The translations under genes and the position numbers were made by a program. A DNA stretch of 9,909 nucleotides from CAZSLZ01 sp964607865 (GTDB lineage: Bacteria; Vulcanimicrobiota; JAJTBE01; CAZSLZ01), in NCBI GenBank assembly GCA_964607865.1, contig CAZSLZ010000122.1, positions 1-9,909 on the forward strand, in the 5' to 3' direction. Positions 1 through 6,277 of the stretch are shown one piece after another. A model generated the notes under the pieces. The model saw only the letters and a program-made list of their open reading frames with translations, made no database searches and was not told the DNA's origin. Positions within the stretch are counted from its first letter, which is position 1. The number at the start of each line of letters is the position of its first letter.

Positions 1-499
1 TGGTTTCTTCATAAAACGCCTGAACCTTCGTTATATTAACATTCATATCAATTTCTACTTCGACGGCCCTTTCTTTAAGGCCTTTGACATATTCTCTCAG
101 ATCTTCAATATCCCATACGCCTAAAGTAGAGAGCTCATCAGAAGAAAGCCCCACAACCAGAAACCTTGTTTTTAACAAAATCTTCAAAATATTGTAATCA
201 TATTTTTTAAAAAAGAACCCAAAAAACCCGTGATCTTCCTCTGGAAGAATTTCAAATAATTCTTCCTTGGTTTTAATTGTTTCGTTTTCCACAATCTGGT
301 CAATGTTCATGTTTTTATCAAGATAATGTCCATAACCAGTTTCGGAAAGCATTCTGAACAACTCTTTTTCGCTGTCGGCAACTTTTAATTGATCTATCAG
401 ATTCTGAGAGATCAACCCGTTTTCCAGAATTGCGAGAACAGCATTGGCAAATCCATATTTACTTGGCTTTCCCAGAACCGGGAAATTCAATTCGTACAT
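1..499 (-). CDS. ntpC: V-type ATP synthase/ATPase subunit C, N-terminal part (cut by window edge)
   Basis: The reading frame is open from an ATG at 499 to the left edge, giving 166 codons and no stop. The family (V0D/AC39, also called atpC or subunit d) is usually about 330-350 residues, so about half is missing through the window boundary and not through damage. The protein starts MYELNFPVLGKPSKYGFANA and is hydrophilic and helical, with no membrane segment, as expected for the funnel-shaped subunit that sits on the K ring and receives the central stalk. The start lies two bases after the ntpE stop, with GGAAAG about 11 bases upstream, so the two genes are translationally close. Assignment rests on sequence character plus its exact place after ntpE in the conserved F-I-K-E-C order. 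The subunits expected next (G, A, B, D) are outside the window. Confidence 0.9.
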   Translation of the reverse strand, partial: MYELNFPVLGKPSKYGFANAVLAILENGLISQNLIDQLKVADSEKELFRMLSETGYGHYLDKNMNIDQIVENETIKTKEELFEILPEEDHGFFGFFFKKYDYNILKILLKTRFLVVGLSSDELSTLGVWDIEDLREYVKGLKERAVEVEIDMNVNITKVQAFYEET

Positions 500-501
500 A
501 G

Positions 502-1098
502 TTATTTAGCCTTTCCAAAAAGGACTTCAATAACCTTCGTTTCCATTTCATCGGTGATGCTTCTTAAGATTCCGTCGATGGTCAGGTCAATATCAATCCA
601 TCTGGTTACAAAATAAAAACCAAAATCGAAAGGCCGTTCCTCGTCGCTTAACACAAACTTGCCACCGGTTTTAATTTCCTTATTCACCGAATCAAGAAAT
701 TTCTGGTCAACTATATTTTTCATTTTTCTGCCAACAACAAGGCTGGTGTTTCCTTCAGGTGGGTTGGACATAAGCAGGCTTCGGGCAAATTCTTTCAATT
801 TATCATCAGAAAGAGTATTCATCTTCTGCTTTGCCTTGTCAAACACTTCCTTTACCAGCTTGCGTTTCATGGCAAGGATGTCGTTACGGGAATCTACCTT
901 GGCAAGAGTTACTATATTCTGATATCGTTCCTCCGCCAGACGGGCAGCTTCCTTTTCAAGCTGAGATTGCAAATCGGCGATTTCATTTTTTGCCCCTTCA
1001 AGAATACTTTTCTCTTCAGAGGCTGCCCCATCTTTTATACTCTCAACCTGAGCATCGGCATCCATCATTATTTTTGCTTTTAATTCAGCAAGTGACAT
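502..1098 (-). CDS. ntpE: V-type ATP synthase/ATPase subunit E (peripheral stalk)
   Basis: This 198-residue protein has the normal length and two-part build of subunit E (atpE in archaeal naming). Residues 1 to about 92 are an alanine-, glutamate- and lysine-rich long helix, and about 95-198 form a mixed globular end. In the family the helix pairs with the small coiled-coil subunit (ntpF here) as a peripheral stalk, and the globular end grips the catalytic head so that it does not turn with the rotor. The ATG at 1098 is preceded by AGGAG with a seven-base spacer, which supports this start. The gene follows ntpK after 28 bases and is followed by ntpC after two, so all are probably on one transcript. 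No broken motif or frameshift is seen. Confidence 0.93.
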   Translation of the reverse strand: MSLAELKAKIMMDADAQVESIKDGAASEEKSILEGAKNEIADLQSQLEKEAARLAEERYQNIVTLAKVDSRNDILAMKRKLVKEVFDKAKQKMNTLSDDKLKEFARSLLMSNPPEGNTSLVVGRKMKNIVDQKFLDSVNKEIKTGGKFVLSDEERPFDFGFYFVTRWIDIDLTIDGILRSITDEMETKVIEVLFGKAK

Positions 1099-1126
1099 TA
1101 TGACACTCCTAATTTGTTTCTTTGGG

Positions 1127-1642
1127 TTAACCCATTATTATTCTGAACATCATCGAGGTTGTGGTTTCTATCTGAATACCGTTGAGCAACAGAATGGTTG
1201 CAATCAAACCGATAATTGCATAGGTTTCCACAACTGCGGCATAAATGATACCTTTACCCACATGTTCATTACCGGCTTTGGCCAGAATATTAACGCCAGC
1301 AGCAGCAACCTTACCCTGATATATACCTGAAATTAAACAGGAAATACCTACGGGCAGGCAGGCTGCGAAAATGTACCAACCGGTAAGATTGGGTAACTCG
1401 ATTATGGGGTTGCCACCGAAGAATTGGAGTTTCGATAAAACCAGGGTTCCCGCCAGAAACCCGTAAATTCCCTGGGTGCCGGGCAGCGCCTGCAGAATGA
1501 TTGTCTGTCCGAATTTATCCGGTTCTCTTGAAACCAGGCCTGCTGCTGCCAGACCAGCTATTCCTGTTCCTATACTGGAACCTACACCTCCCAGGAAAAC
1601 AGCTAAAGCTGCTCCGAATAAGGCCCATATTAGTCCTTGCAT
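1127..1642 (-). CDS. ntpK: V-type ATPase subunit K, duplicated proteolipid of the rotor ring, probably Na+-binding
   Basis: This is the membrane rotor subunit, with two fused hairpins giving four membrane helices (171 residues from the chosen start; E. hirae NtpK is about 156). The frame is open to a GTG at 1678, but that codon has no ribosome site. The ATG at 1642 follows a perfect AAGGAGGT with a four-base spacer, so I start at MQGLIWALFGAAL. Hairpin 1 carries LPGTQG (Leu53, Thr56, Gln57) and hairpin 2 carries YQGKVAAAG (Gln109) and VVETYAI (Glu139). These match E. hirae Leu61, Thr64, Gln65, Gln110 and Glu139, the five residues of the Na+ site in its crystal structure (established knowledge, aligned from memory). 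Like NtpK, the first hairpin has Gln where a carboxylate could be, so there is one ion site per four-helix protein. Na+ coupling is an inference from these residues. Confidence 0.96.
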   Translation of the reverse strand: MQGLIWALFGAALAVFLGGVGSSIGTGIAGLAAAGLVSREPDKFGQTIILQALPGTQGIYGFLAGTLVLSKLQFFGGNPIIELPNLTGWYIFAACLPVGISCLISGIYQGKVAAAGVNILAKAGNEHVGKGIIYAAVVETYAIIGLIATILLLNGIQIETTTSMMFRIIMG

Positions 1643-1704
1643 AGTTACCTCCTTAATAGGGTTCATATAATTTTCCACCGATAAATCGGGGGTTATTTAC
1701 GAAT
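1643..1704 (-). promoter_or_regulatory. ntpI-ntpK spacer with strong Shine-Dalgarno site and small hairpin
   Basis: This 62-base spacer is the longest gap in the visible ATPase operon; the other junctions are -14, 2 and 28 bases. Read on the minus strand it holds a short inverted repeat, CCGAT-TT-ATCGG (1678-1689), and then AAGGAGGT directly before the ntpK ATG. The ribosome site is certain to the eye. The hairpin is short (four to five pairs), so a role in stabilising or separately regulating the ntpK message is only a suggestion. Confidence 0.5.
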
Positions 1705-3732
1705 CTAGGTAGTTGCTTCTTTATCGGCAACCACATTATGATATTTGGTCTTTATATTGAAGGGGTTGAACTTTCTGCCTCCCCCTTCAAAGAAATTGGG
1801 AAAGAATTCCACGTATTGCAAACGGGCGGTATGTACAAAGGCGCCCAGTGAACTCAATACCAGGTTGAATAGATGGCCGAATATCAGCACAAGTATAAAA
1901 AGCAACCAGCCTATTCCTCCGATTTCCAGTACCAGGTTGGCAATAATGTTGACCACCATGGCGATTCCACCCGTGGCAAGCCCCAGCGCCATAAGCCTGG
2001 AGTAGGAAAGCATGTTTCCCAGGAAATTGGTAATGCTGTTCAGCACACCGATTCCACCGTCGGCAAGAATGCCCTTGAAGGTTGTTTTTATAATGGTAAA
2101 TATCTTGTTTCCAATTGAACCTTCCAGTTCCATGCCCACCAAAGCCATGATAACTTCGAAAAGGAAGAATAAGGCTCCCGCGGACAGGGAAGTATAGACA
2201 AAAATTGTATTAAAAGGCTCGGGCAGTGTTTTGTTTAACAGGGCGGAGAGAACCACCACGGTGGCACCGCAACCCAGAAACAGCGCCTGAAGAACCTTTT
2301 CAACGCTTTCTTTTTTATCGCCCTGCTGCCAGTTTTTAACTGAGCCCAGAAACAAGCCGAAAACCAGTTGAATTATTCCCAGAAAAATAGTAAATACAAG
2401 GAATTCTATGGAATAATCATTCAGGTTAACTGAATATTTTCTTACAAACTCCGGCAGGGAATCGTAGTTTATTCCCCAGAAACCGCCAGCAAAAAAACCA
2501 ACGACAATAGTGGCGGCGGCGCCGTACATAATAACATTAAGCAGTTTTGATTTTCCCAGAAACCTCATCATTAAAATGCTGGCAATAAGCAGAATCAACC
2601 CGTATCCGGCATCGGTCAGACACACAGCAAAGAATAAAACAAAGAAGGGAAAAATAAAACCTGTGGGGTCGAATTCGTTGTATTTTGGCGTGCCATAAAG
2701 ACTGGTAACAAATTCCATGGGAGTGATGGATTTGGGGTTAGCCATCTCCACCGGAACCGATTCCTTCTTTTCTGGTTTCATATCTATGATTTCATAAAAT
2801 TTGGTGATTCCAGAAACCAATTTTACCAGTTTTTCCTTATCGGTGTTTTTTATCCAACCTTTCAAGATTGCGACAGAACGGGTTTCATAAATCTGGTTTT
2901 CAACCCGTTTCCTTTCCCTTATGGTCAGAAGATTATCATAGACCAGCCGGACTGAATCTATATAATCCGCCAATACCAGGCTCTCCTGGCGAATGGAGTT
3001 CTTCTGGTTTTCAATTTCTTTCAAACGGTGGTTAATCCGTTCAAATTCAGCTTCAATTGTTTCGATATCATGGAATGTTTCTTCCTTGAAACCATGCCTG
3101 TTCAGGGTCTTATCAATTTCATCCTGAAAATCCTTATGATAAGCAAGAAGAAAGTAATTCTGGCTGGTAAAATCTTCTTTAAAAATGTGAATTGCTATTG
3201 CGTTGGTAATCTCTTCCAATTCCAGATGTATTTCCTTGAATGACTTTGTTGCAACTGAACCAACCCGGATTCTGGTGTGTGGGGTATCTTTAATATAGTT
3301 AATTGAAAGCCCCGGTACGTGGTAAGGCTGCAGGCTATCCAGCCGGGCTTTTAACTCAACTTCTTCTGTGGAAATGTCCTTTTTCTTTTTAATAAGGTTG
3401 TAAACCTGGTTATAAATCTTTTCTAATAAGTTTTCCGTGTATGCCCGTTCGAATTTTTCAAAATAAATAAGTTTTTGAGCCTTTTTAATTTTTTCTTTTA
3501 AAGTATATTTCTTTTCATAGTCTTTTAAATAATCTATAGCATATTCAGCCTGGGAAACCTGCAAATCGATATGCTGGCTTAAAATCTCCTTTTCTTCAGT
3601 TTCAACTTCGATTTCTTCCTTAAGGTTTTCTTCAACATGAATGAAATTTGCTTTTTGTAACTCCCGCAGAAGTTCATCCTTGTGTTGACGGGCAACAAGA
3701 ATGTAAGTTTTGGACATCTTACTTATTGCCAT
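1705..3732 (-). CDS. ntpI: V-type ATP synthase/ATPase subunit I (membrane stator, subunit a homologue)
   Basis: This 675-residue protein has the usual size of bacterial and archaeal subunit I (atpI). Residues 1 to about 340 are a hydrophilic, largely coiled-coil cytoplasmic arm that meets the peripheral stalks. From about 358 to 640 there are seven or so hydrophobic segments, near 358-390, 398-420, 441-464, 481-500, 509-533, 563-602 and 606-633. LSYSRLMALGLA places the family's essential arginine at Arg579, which faces the ion-binding glutamate of the K ring. FVHTARLQYVEFF (632-644) holds the second conserved arginine, Arg637. The start MAISKMSK is like family N-termini, and GAGAGG about ten bases upstream fits. 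The gene begins inside the end of ntpF (14-base overlap), indicating coupled translation. No missing key residue is seen. Ion selectivity cannot be read from this subunit alone. Confidence 0.95.
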   Translation of the reverse strand: MAISKMSKTYILVARQHKDELLRELQKANFIHVEENLKEEIEVETEEKEILSQHIDLQVSQAEYAIDYLKDYEKKYTLKEKIKKAQKLIYFEKFERAYTENLLEKIYNQVYNLIKKKKDISTEEVELKARLDSLQPYHVPGLSINYIKDTPHTRIRVGSVATKSFKEIHLELEEITNAIAIHIFKEDFTSQNYFLLAYHKDFQDEIDKTLNRHGFKEETFHDIETIEAEFERINHRLKEIENQKNSIRQESLVLADYIDSVRLVYDNLLTIRERKRVENQIYETRSVAILKGWIKNTDKEKLVKLVSGITKFYEIIDMKPEKKESVPVEMANPKSITPMEFVTSLYGTPKYNEFDPTGFIFPFFVLFFAVCLTDAGYGLILLIASILMMRFLGKSKLLNVIMYGAAATIVVGFFAGGFWGINYDSLPEFVRKYSVNLNDYSIEFLVFTIFLGIIQLVFGLFLGSVKNWQQGDKKESVEKVLQALFLGCGATVVVLSALLNKTLPEPFNTIFVYTSLSAGALFFLFEVIMALVGMELEGSIGNKIFTIIKTTFKGILADGGIGVLNSITNFLGNMLSYSRLMALGLATGGIAMVVNIIANLVLEIGGIGWLLFILVLIFGHLFNLVLSSLGAFVHTARLQYVEFFPNFFEGGGRKFNPFNIKTKYHNVVADKEATT

Positions 3733-4042
3733 AGTTTAAAATCCTCTCAAAAACCAGATCTATAGCTTCTTCAAGATTTTTTCTGGCGTCTTTTTCAATT
3801 AATGAGCTTTTCTTTTTAGATTCTTCTGCTTCTTTGGAAACCTGTTGCCTGGCCCGGGTCTCAGCTTCCCTGATCTTCAGGGTTATGAAATCAGATCTTT
3901 TTCGGTGAAAATCTTCAATTTTCTGCCCTGCCTTGTAGCGAGCCTGACGAATCTGTTCATTGGCAGTTTCACGTGCCTGGTTAACCTGTTCTCTGGCTTT
4001 CATCTCTACAGAATTAATTTCATTTAAAATATCTTTTATCAT
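3719..4042 (-). CDS. ntpF: V-type ATPase small coiled-coil peripheral stalk subunit (NtpF; G/H type)
   Basis: This 107-residue protein is almost all charged helix, with heptad-like alanine, glutamate, arginine and lysine spacing from about residue 5 to 90, ending in NLEEAIDLVFERIL. It has no membrane segment. That pattern, the length and the position as first gene directly before subunit I match E. hirae NtpF and archaeal AhaH/AtpH, which wrap with subunit E to form the peripheral stalk. The ATG at 4042 is preceded by ATAGGTG with about six bases of spacing, a moderate ribosome site. Its stop lies inside the start of ntpI. It appears to be the first gene of the operon because the next gene upstream is divergent. 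Low-complexity coiled coils are easy to mis-assign on sequence alone; the context makes this call secure. Confidence 0.88.
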   Translation of the reverse strand: MIKDILNEINSVEMKAREQVNQARETANEQIRQARYKAGQKIEDFHRKRSDFITLKIREAETRARQQVSKEAEESKKKSSLIEKDARKNLEEAIDLVFERILNYGNK

Positions 4043-4248
4043 TTACAACACCTATAAAAAAATAAGTCAACAAATTACGCTTGGAAAATATTTTTCTATG
4101 GGGGTTTTCTAATACCTGCTAATTTGTAAAAAAATAATCGAATACCCTTTAAAATCAAATTTAATAACTTTTTATTGAAGGAAAACAACATATAACAAAG
4201 AAATATAATTTTGTATTCAGTTTCTATTTATTATACAGGAGGCAATAA
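4043..4248. promoter_or_regulatory. Divergent intergenic region between the ATPase operon and the small membrane protein gene
   Basis: This very A+T-rich stretch of 206 bases separates divergent genes and must hold promoters for both. For the plus strand there is a perfect TATAAT at 4204-4209, but the bases 16-18 upstream of it are a poor -35, and TTGAAG at 4175-4180 is too far away (23 bases). AGGAGG at 4237-4242 is the ribosome site of the plus-strand gene, six bases before its TTG. For the minus strand I found no convincing promoter: TTGACT with a 17-base spacer leads to a -10 that overlaps the ntpF start codon. Confidence 0.45.
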
Positions 4249-4710
4249 TTGTACGAATTTACATATAGGAATAAGGAAAATTATATTCAACTGCTGAAAT
4301 ATACTTTCTTTTTCATCCTTTCTTATGGTGTTACAATTATGTATTTTACCAAGGAAAAAACCGGTTTCAACTACTATATTGGCGGTGCTTTTCTGCTGTT
4401 CTGTCTGTTTTCTTCAATTCCATTCCTGACTTCTTTTTTGAAGGTATTTTTCGAATCCATTATTGTAGATGATATGTCAATAAAAAGAAAAACACTTTTA
4501 AGAACCCTCACTATTGGCTGGTTTGAGGTTCAATACTTCATCCGCATCCCTGCAACTGGCTCTACTGCTGGTGTCACGGTTCATTATGAATTGGGTGACC
4601 TGAAAAGAAAGATTGTATTCAAAAGCAACATTGAAAACGCCAGCAAACTTGTAAAATTTGTTCAGATGAGGGTGGGAAAAACTAAGAAGAAACCCAGAAA
4701 AATGCGTTAA
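4249..4710 (+). CDS. Small two-helix membrane protein of unknown function, possible PH-like domain
   Basis: This 153-residue protein starts with TTG at 4249, chosen because AGGAGG lies exactly six bases before it. I do not recognise a named family. Two hydrophobic helices are visible, about residues 17-33 and 42-65, joined by a short loop. They are followed by a soluble part, about 68-142, with alternating strand-like stretches (ESIIVDDMSIKRK, GWFEVQYFIRI, GVTVHYEL, KRKIVFKS) and a closing helix. Two N-terminal helices, then a short-stranded domain with a terminal helix, is the build of bacterial PH-like (bPH/DUF304-type) membrane proteins; this is an inference from pattern only. The C-terminus is very basic (KTKKKPRKMR), suggesting a cytoplasmic tail near lipid or nucleic acid. 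It is divergent from the ATPase operon and 68 bases ahead of the solute-binding protein gene, with which it may be co-transcribed. Confidence 0.75.
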   Translation: MYEFTYRNKENYIQLLKYTFFFILSYGVTIMYFTKEKTGFNYYIGGAFLLFCLFSSIPFLTSFLKVFFESIIVDDMSIKRKTLLRTLTIGWFEVQYFIRIPATGSTAGVTVHYELGDLKRKIVFKSNIENASKLVKFVQMRVGKTKKKPRKMR

Positions 4711-4778
4711 TTTATGGAATAAACCTACCTTGTTATAACTACAATTAATTTACTTAATTTTCAACGGAGGCATTTACT
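4711..4778 (+). promoter_or_regulatory. Possible extended -10 promoter and ribosome site ahead of the solute-binding protein gene
   Basis: TGT followed by TATAAC (4731-4739) reads as an extended -10 element. TTTATG (4711-4716) sits 17 bases upstream as a weak -35. This would start transcription near 4746, about 33 bases before the ATG. GGAGG at 4766-4770, eight bases before the ATG, is a clear ribosome site. The promoter is tentative; read-through from the gene upstream is equally possible because no terminator is seen between them. Confidence 0.35.
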
Positions 4779-6119
4779 ATGCAAAAAATGTACAATATTG
4801 GAAAATATTTCACTCTATTGCTCATCATGGCTGTGCTTTTCATGGGAATTGCCTATGCCAGTTCCGAGAACAACATTACCCTCTGGCATTCACTTCCCCT
4901 GGAAAACTCCCGGCTGTTTGAAGAGATAATGAATAAATATGTGGCAGAAACAAACGGGCTTATTACCCTTAACGTGGTCCGTTTCGATTCCATGGATGAT
5001 CTTCATCAGAAACTTCTTGAAGGAGGGGCATTACCTGACATTGCCCTTATCGACACCGAATGGCAAAAGGCTTTGAATGAAAAACACAATGTGGTATTTG
5101 CTGAAGATCTTATTTTGGAAAATGTGGGCAAAACCGTATTTATTGTGTTTAAAATGGATACTTTTAAAGAAATGTGGGAAGCCAGCAAACAAAACGGAAA
5201 ACTGTTGACATTGCCCTTTACAGGTTTCAACCAGGCTTTGCTCATAGATGAAGAAGTTTACAAGGAAAATAACTGTAAGATTTACCCGAAAAAATGGGGC
5301 GATCTGGTTAAAATTCATAAACAGATTAATTCCAACGGAAATGAAAGAATATGGACTTTCGCTTTTCCTGATTATGATGACCCGGAATTATTAGCGGGTT
5401 TCTTTCAGCTTCTGGTCTGGCAGATGGATTCTGATGTGTTTGAAATCTTTCAGGATGGTGAACTGGCCTGTTTTGACAGCAACCAGGGCAGAGCTGCCCT
5501 GCAAACCATGCATAACATGATTAATAAAGACAAAACTTCCATCGAAGAAGATTCCACTGACGGTAAAATGGCGTTGAGTATCGGGACTCCCGCCGATTAT
5601 ATCGAAGCTGTGCAGATGGGTAAAAGTGTAAAAGTTTTGAAAATGCCTGGCCATAGCAAATCAGCTAACGATCTTACAGTTTACAGTTTCATGATATTTA
5701 ACAAGAATAACAAAAGGAAACTGTCCAAAATATGGTATCTACTGTACGAAGCCTGTGAGTTTGAATCAGCTCTGAAATGGTCACTGGCCACGAAATATTT
5801 GCCCAACAACCATCAGGTAACCCGTTCACCCAAATATTTCGTTCACATGAACCAATATCCCGGGCTTAAAATTTTTATCCAGCAGTTGAAAAACGCAAAA
5901 GTTTCTGAACTGGATGAACAAAAGCAAAAATCTATGCAAATTCTGGGCATGAATATCCGCCGGGCTCTTGAAAACCAAATGGATATTGAAACAGCCTTGT
6001 CGGAATCAGTAAACTCCGCCAACCTTATTATGGACCCAAAAGGGGATTTGAGAAATAAGAGGGCGGAGATGAAAGCTGTGAATAAGTTTGTTAAAGAAGC
6101 CTGGAGCCAGGATAGATAA
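4779..6119 (+). CDS. Exported ABC-transporter-type solute-binding protein (sugar-binding family 1 like)
   Basis: This 446-residue protein has a clear signal peptide: a basic start (QKMYNIGKY), a hydrophobic core at about 11-24 and AYA at 25-27 with likely signal peptidase I cleavage before Ser28. There is no lipobox cysteine, so it should be free in the periplasm or exported, not a lipoprotein. The mature protein begins NITLWHSLPLENSRLFEEIM and continues with family-like stretches: ALPDIALIDTEW (84-95), LPFTGFNQALLIDEEVY (145-161), KKWGDLVKIHKQI (171-183), GKMALSIGTPADY (262-274), then KMPG (288-291). These are characteristic of MalE/UgpB-type proteins that bring sugars or glycerol-phosphate-like ligands to a permease; the ligand cannot be read from the sequence. 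No permease or ATPase gene lies beside it. GGAGG eight bases before the ATG supports the start. Transcription probably ends at the hairpins just after it. Confidence 0.88.
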   Translation: MQKMYNIGKYFTLLLIMAVLFMGIAYASSENNITLWHSLPLENSRLFEEIMNKYVAETNGLITLNVVRFDSMDDLHQKLLEGGALPDIALIDTEWQKALNEKHNVVFAEDLILENVGKTVFIVFKMDTFKEMWEASKQNGKLLTLPFTGFNQALLIDEEVYKENNCKIYPKKWGDLVKIHKQINSNGNERIWTFAFPDYDDPELLAGFFQLLVWQMDSDVFEIFQDGELACFDSNQGRAALQTMHNMINKDKTSIEEDSTDGKMALSIGTPADYIEAVQMGKSVKVLKMPGHSKSANDLTVYSFMIFNKNNKRKLSKIWYLLYEACEFESALKWSLATKYLPNNHQVTRSPKYFVHMNQYPGLKIFIQQLKNAKVSELDEQKQKSMQILGMNIRRALENQMDIETALSESVNSANLIMDPKGDLRNKRAEMKAVNKFVKEAWSQDR

Positions 6120-6127
6120 ATAATAAT

Positions 6128-6178
6128 GAAGCAGGAGGGAAAAATCTCCTGTTTCTTATTACTTTCTGTTTTTTTTCT
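6128..6178 (+). terminator. Hairpin and T-run after the solute-binding protein gene
   Basis: GAAGCAGGAG (6128-6137) pairs with CTCCTGTTTC (6146-6155) over ten positions with one G-U wobble and an eight-base loop. A T-rich stretch follows, including eight T in a row at 6169-6176. The long T-run is about 13 bases from the stem, so termination may be imperfect. A second copy of the left arm lies downstream (see the separate repeat entry). Confidence 0.6.
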
Positions 6179-6194
6179 TATTGGAGAAACAGGA
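6128..6194 (+). repeat. Three-segment region with mutually exclusive hairpins
   Basis: Segment A (GAAGCAGGAG, 6128-6137) and segment C (GAAACAGGA, 6186-6194) are near-identical direct copies. Segment B (CTCCTGTTTC, 6146-6155) is complementary to both: ten pairs with A (one wobble) and nine perfect pairs with C. A further stretch, CTGTTTT at 6166-6172, can also pair with the GAAACAG of C. C is followed by TTTT (6195-6198). A:B and B:C cannot form together, as in attenuators, but no leader peptide or ligand-binding fold is visible. Simple tandem terminators are the plainer reading. Confidence 0.45.
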
Positions 6195-6277
6195 TTTTCA
6201 TATTGAAAAACAAATTCGTACCTTCAATGTTGTTAAAAACTTATCAATTTTGATTCAAATATTGCCGGGAGATGAAA

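Noticed and set aside
659..922. Open frames on the plus strand opposite ntpE and ntpK as overlapping genes
   Set aside because: They lie antisense to well-conserved ATPase subunits, have no clear ribosome sites and show no domain-like composition.
1124..1133. Perfect palindrome GGGTTAACCC around the ntpK stop codon
   Set aside because: As a hairpin it gives at most a four-pair stem with a TTAA loop and no T-run, too weak to call a terminator or processing site.
4040..4068. TTGACT with a 17-base spacer to TGTAAA on the minus strand as promoter for the ATPase operon
   Set aside because: The -10 would overlap the ntpF ATG, so the transcript would begin inside the gene, after the ribosome site.
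4211..4239. TTGTAT followed by TATACA as a promoter for the small membrane protein gene
   Set aside because: The spacer is only 15 bases and the -10 overlaps the AGGAGG ribosome site, so the site would be lost from the message.
6243..6254. ATCAATTTTGAT inverted repeat ahead of the cyclase gene as an operator
   Set aside because: Five A+T-rich pairs are expected by chance in such a region, and no second copy or recognisable promoter sits beside it.
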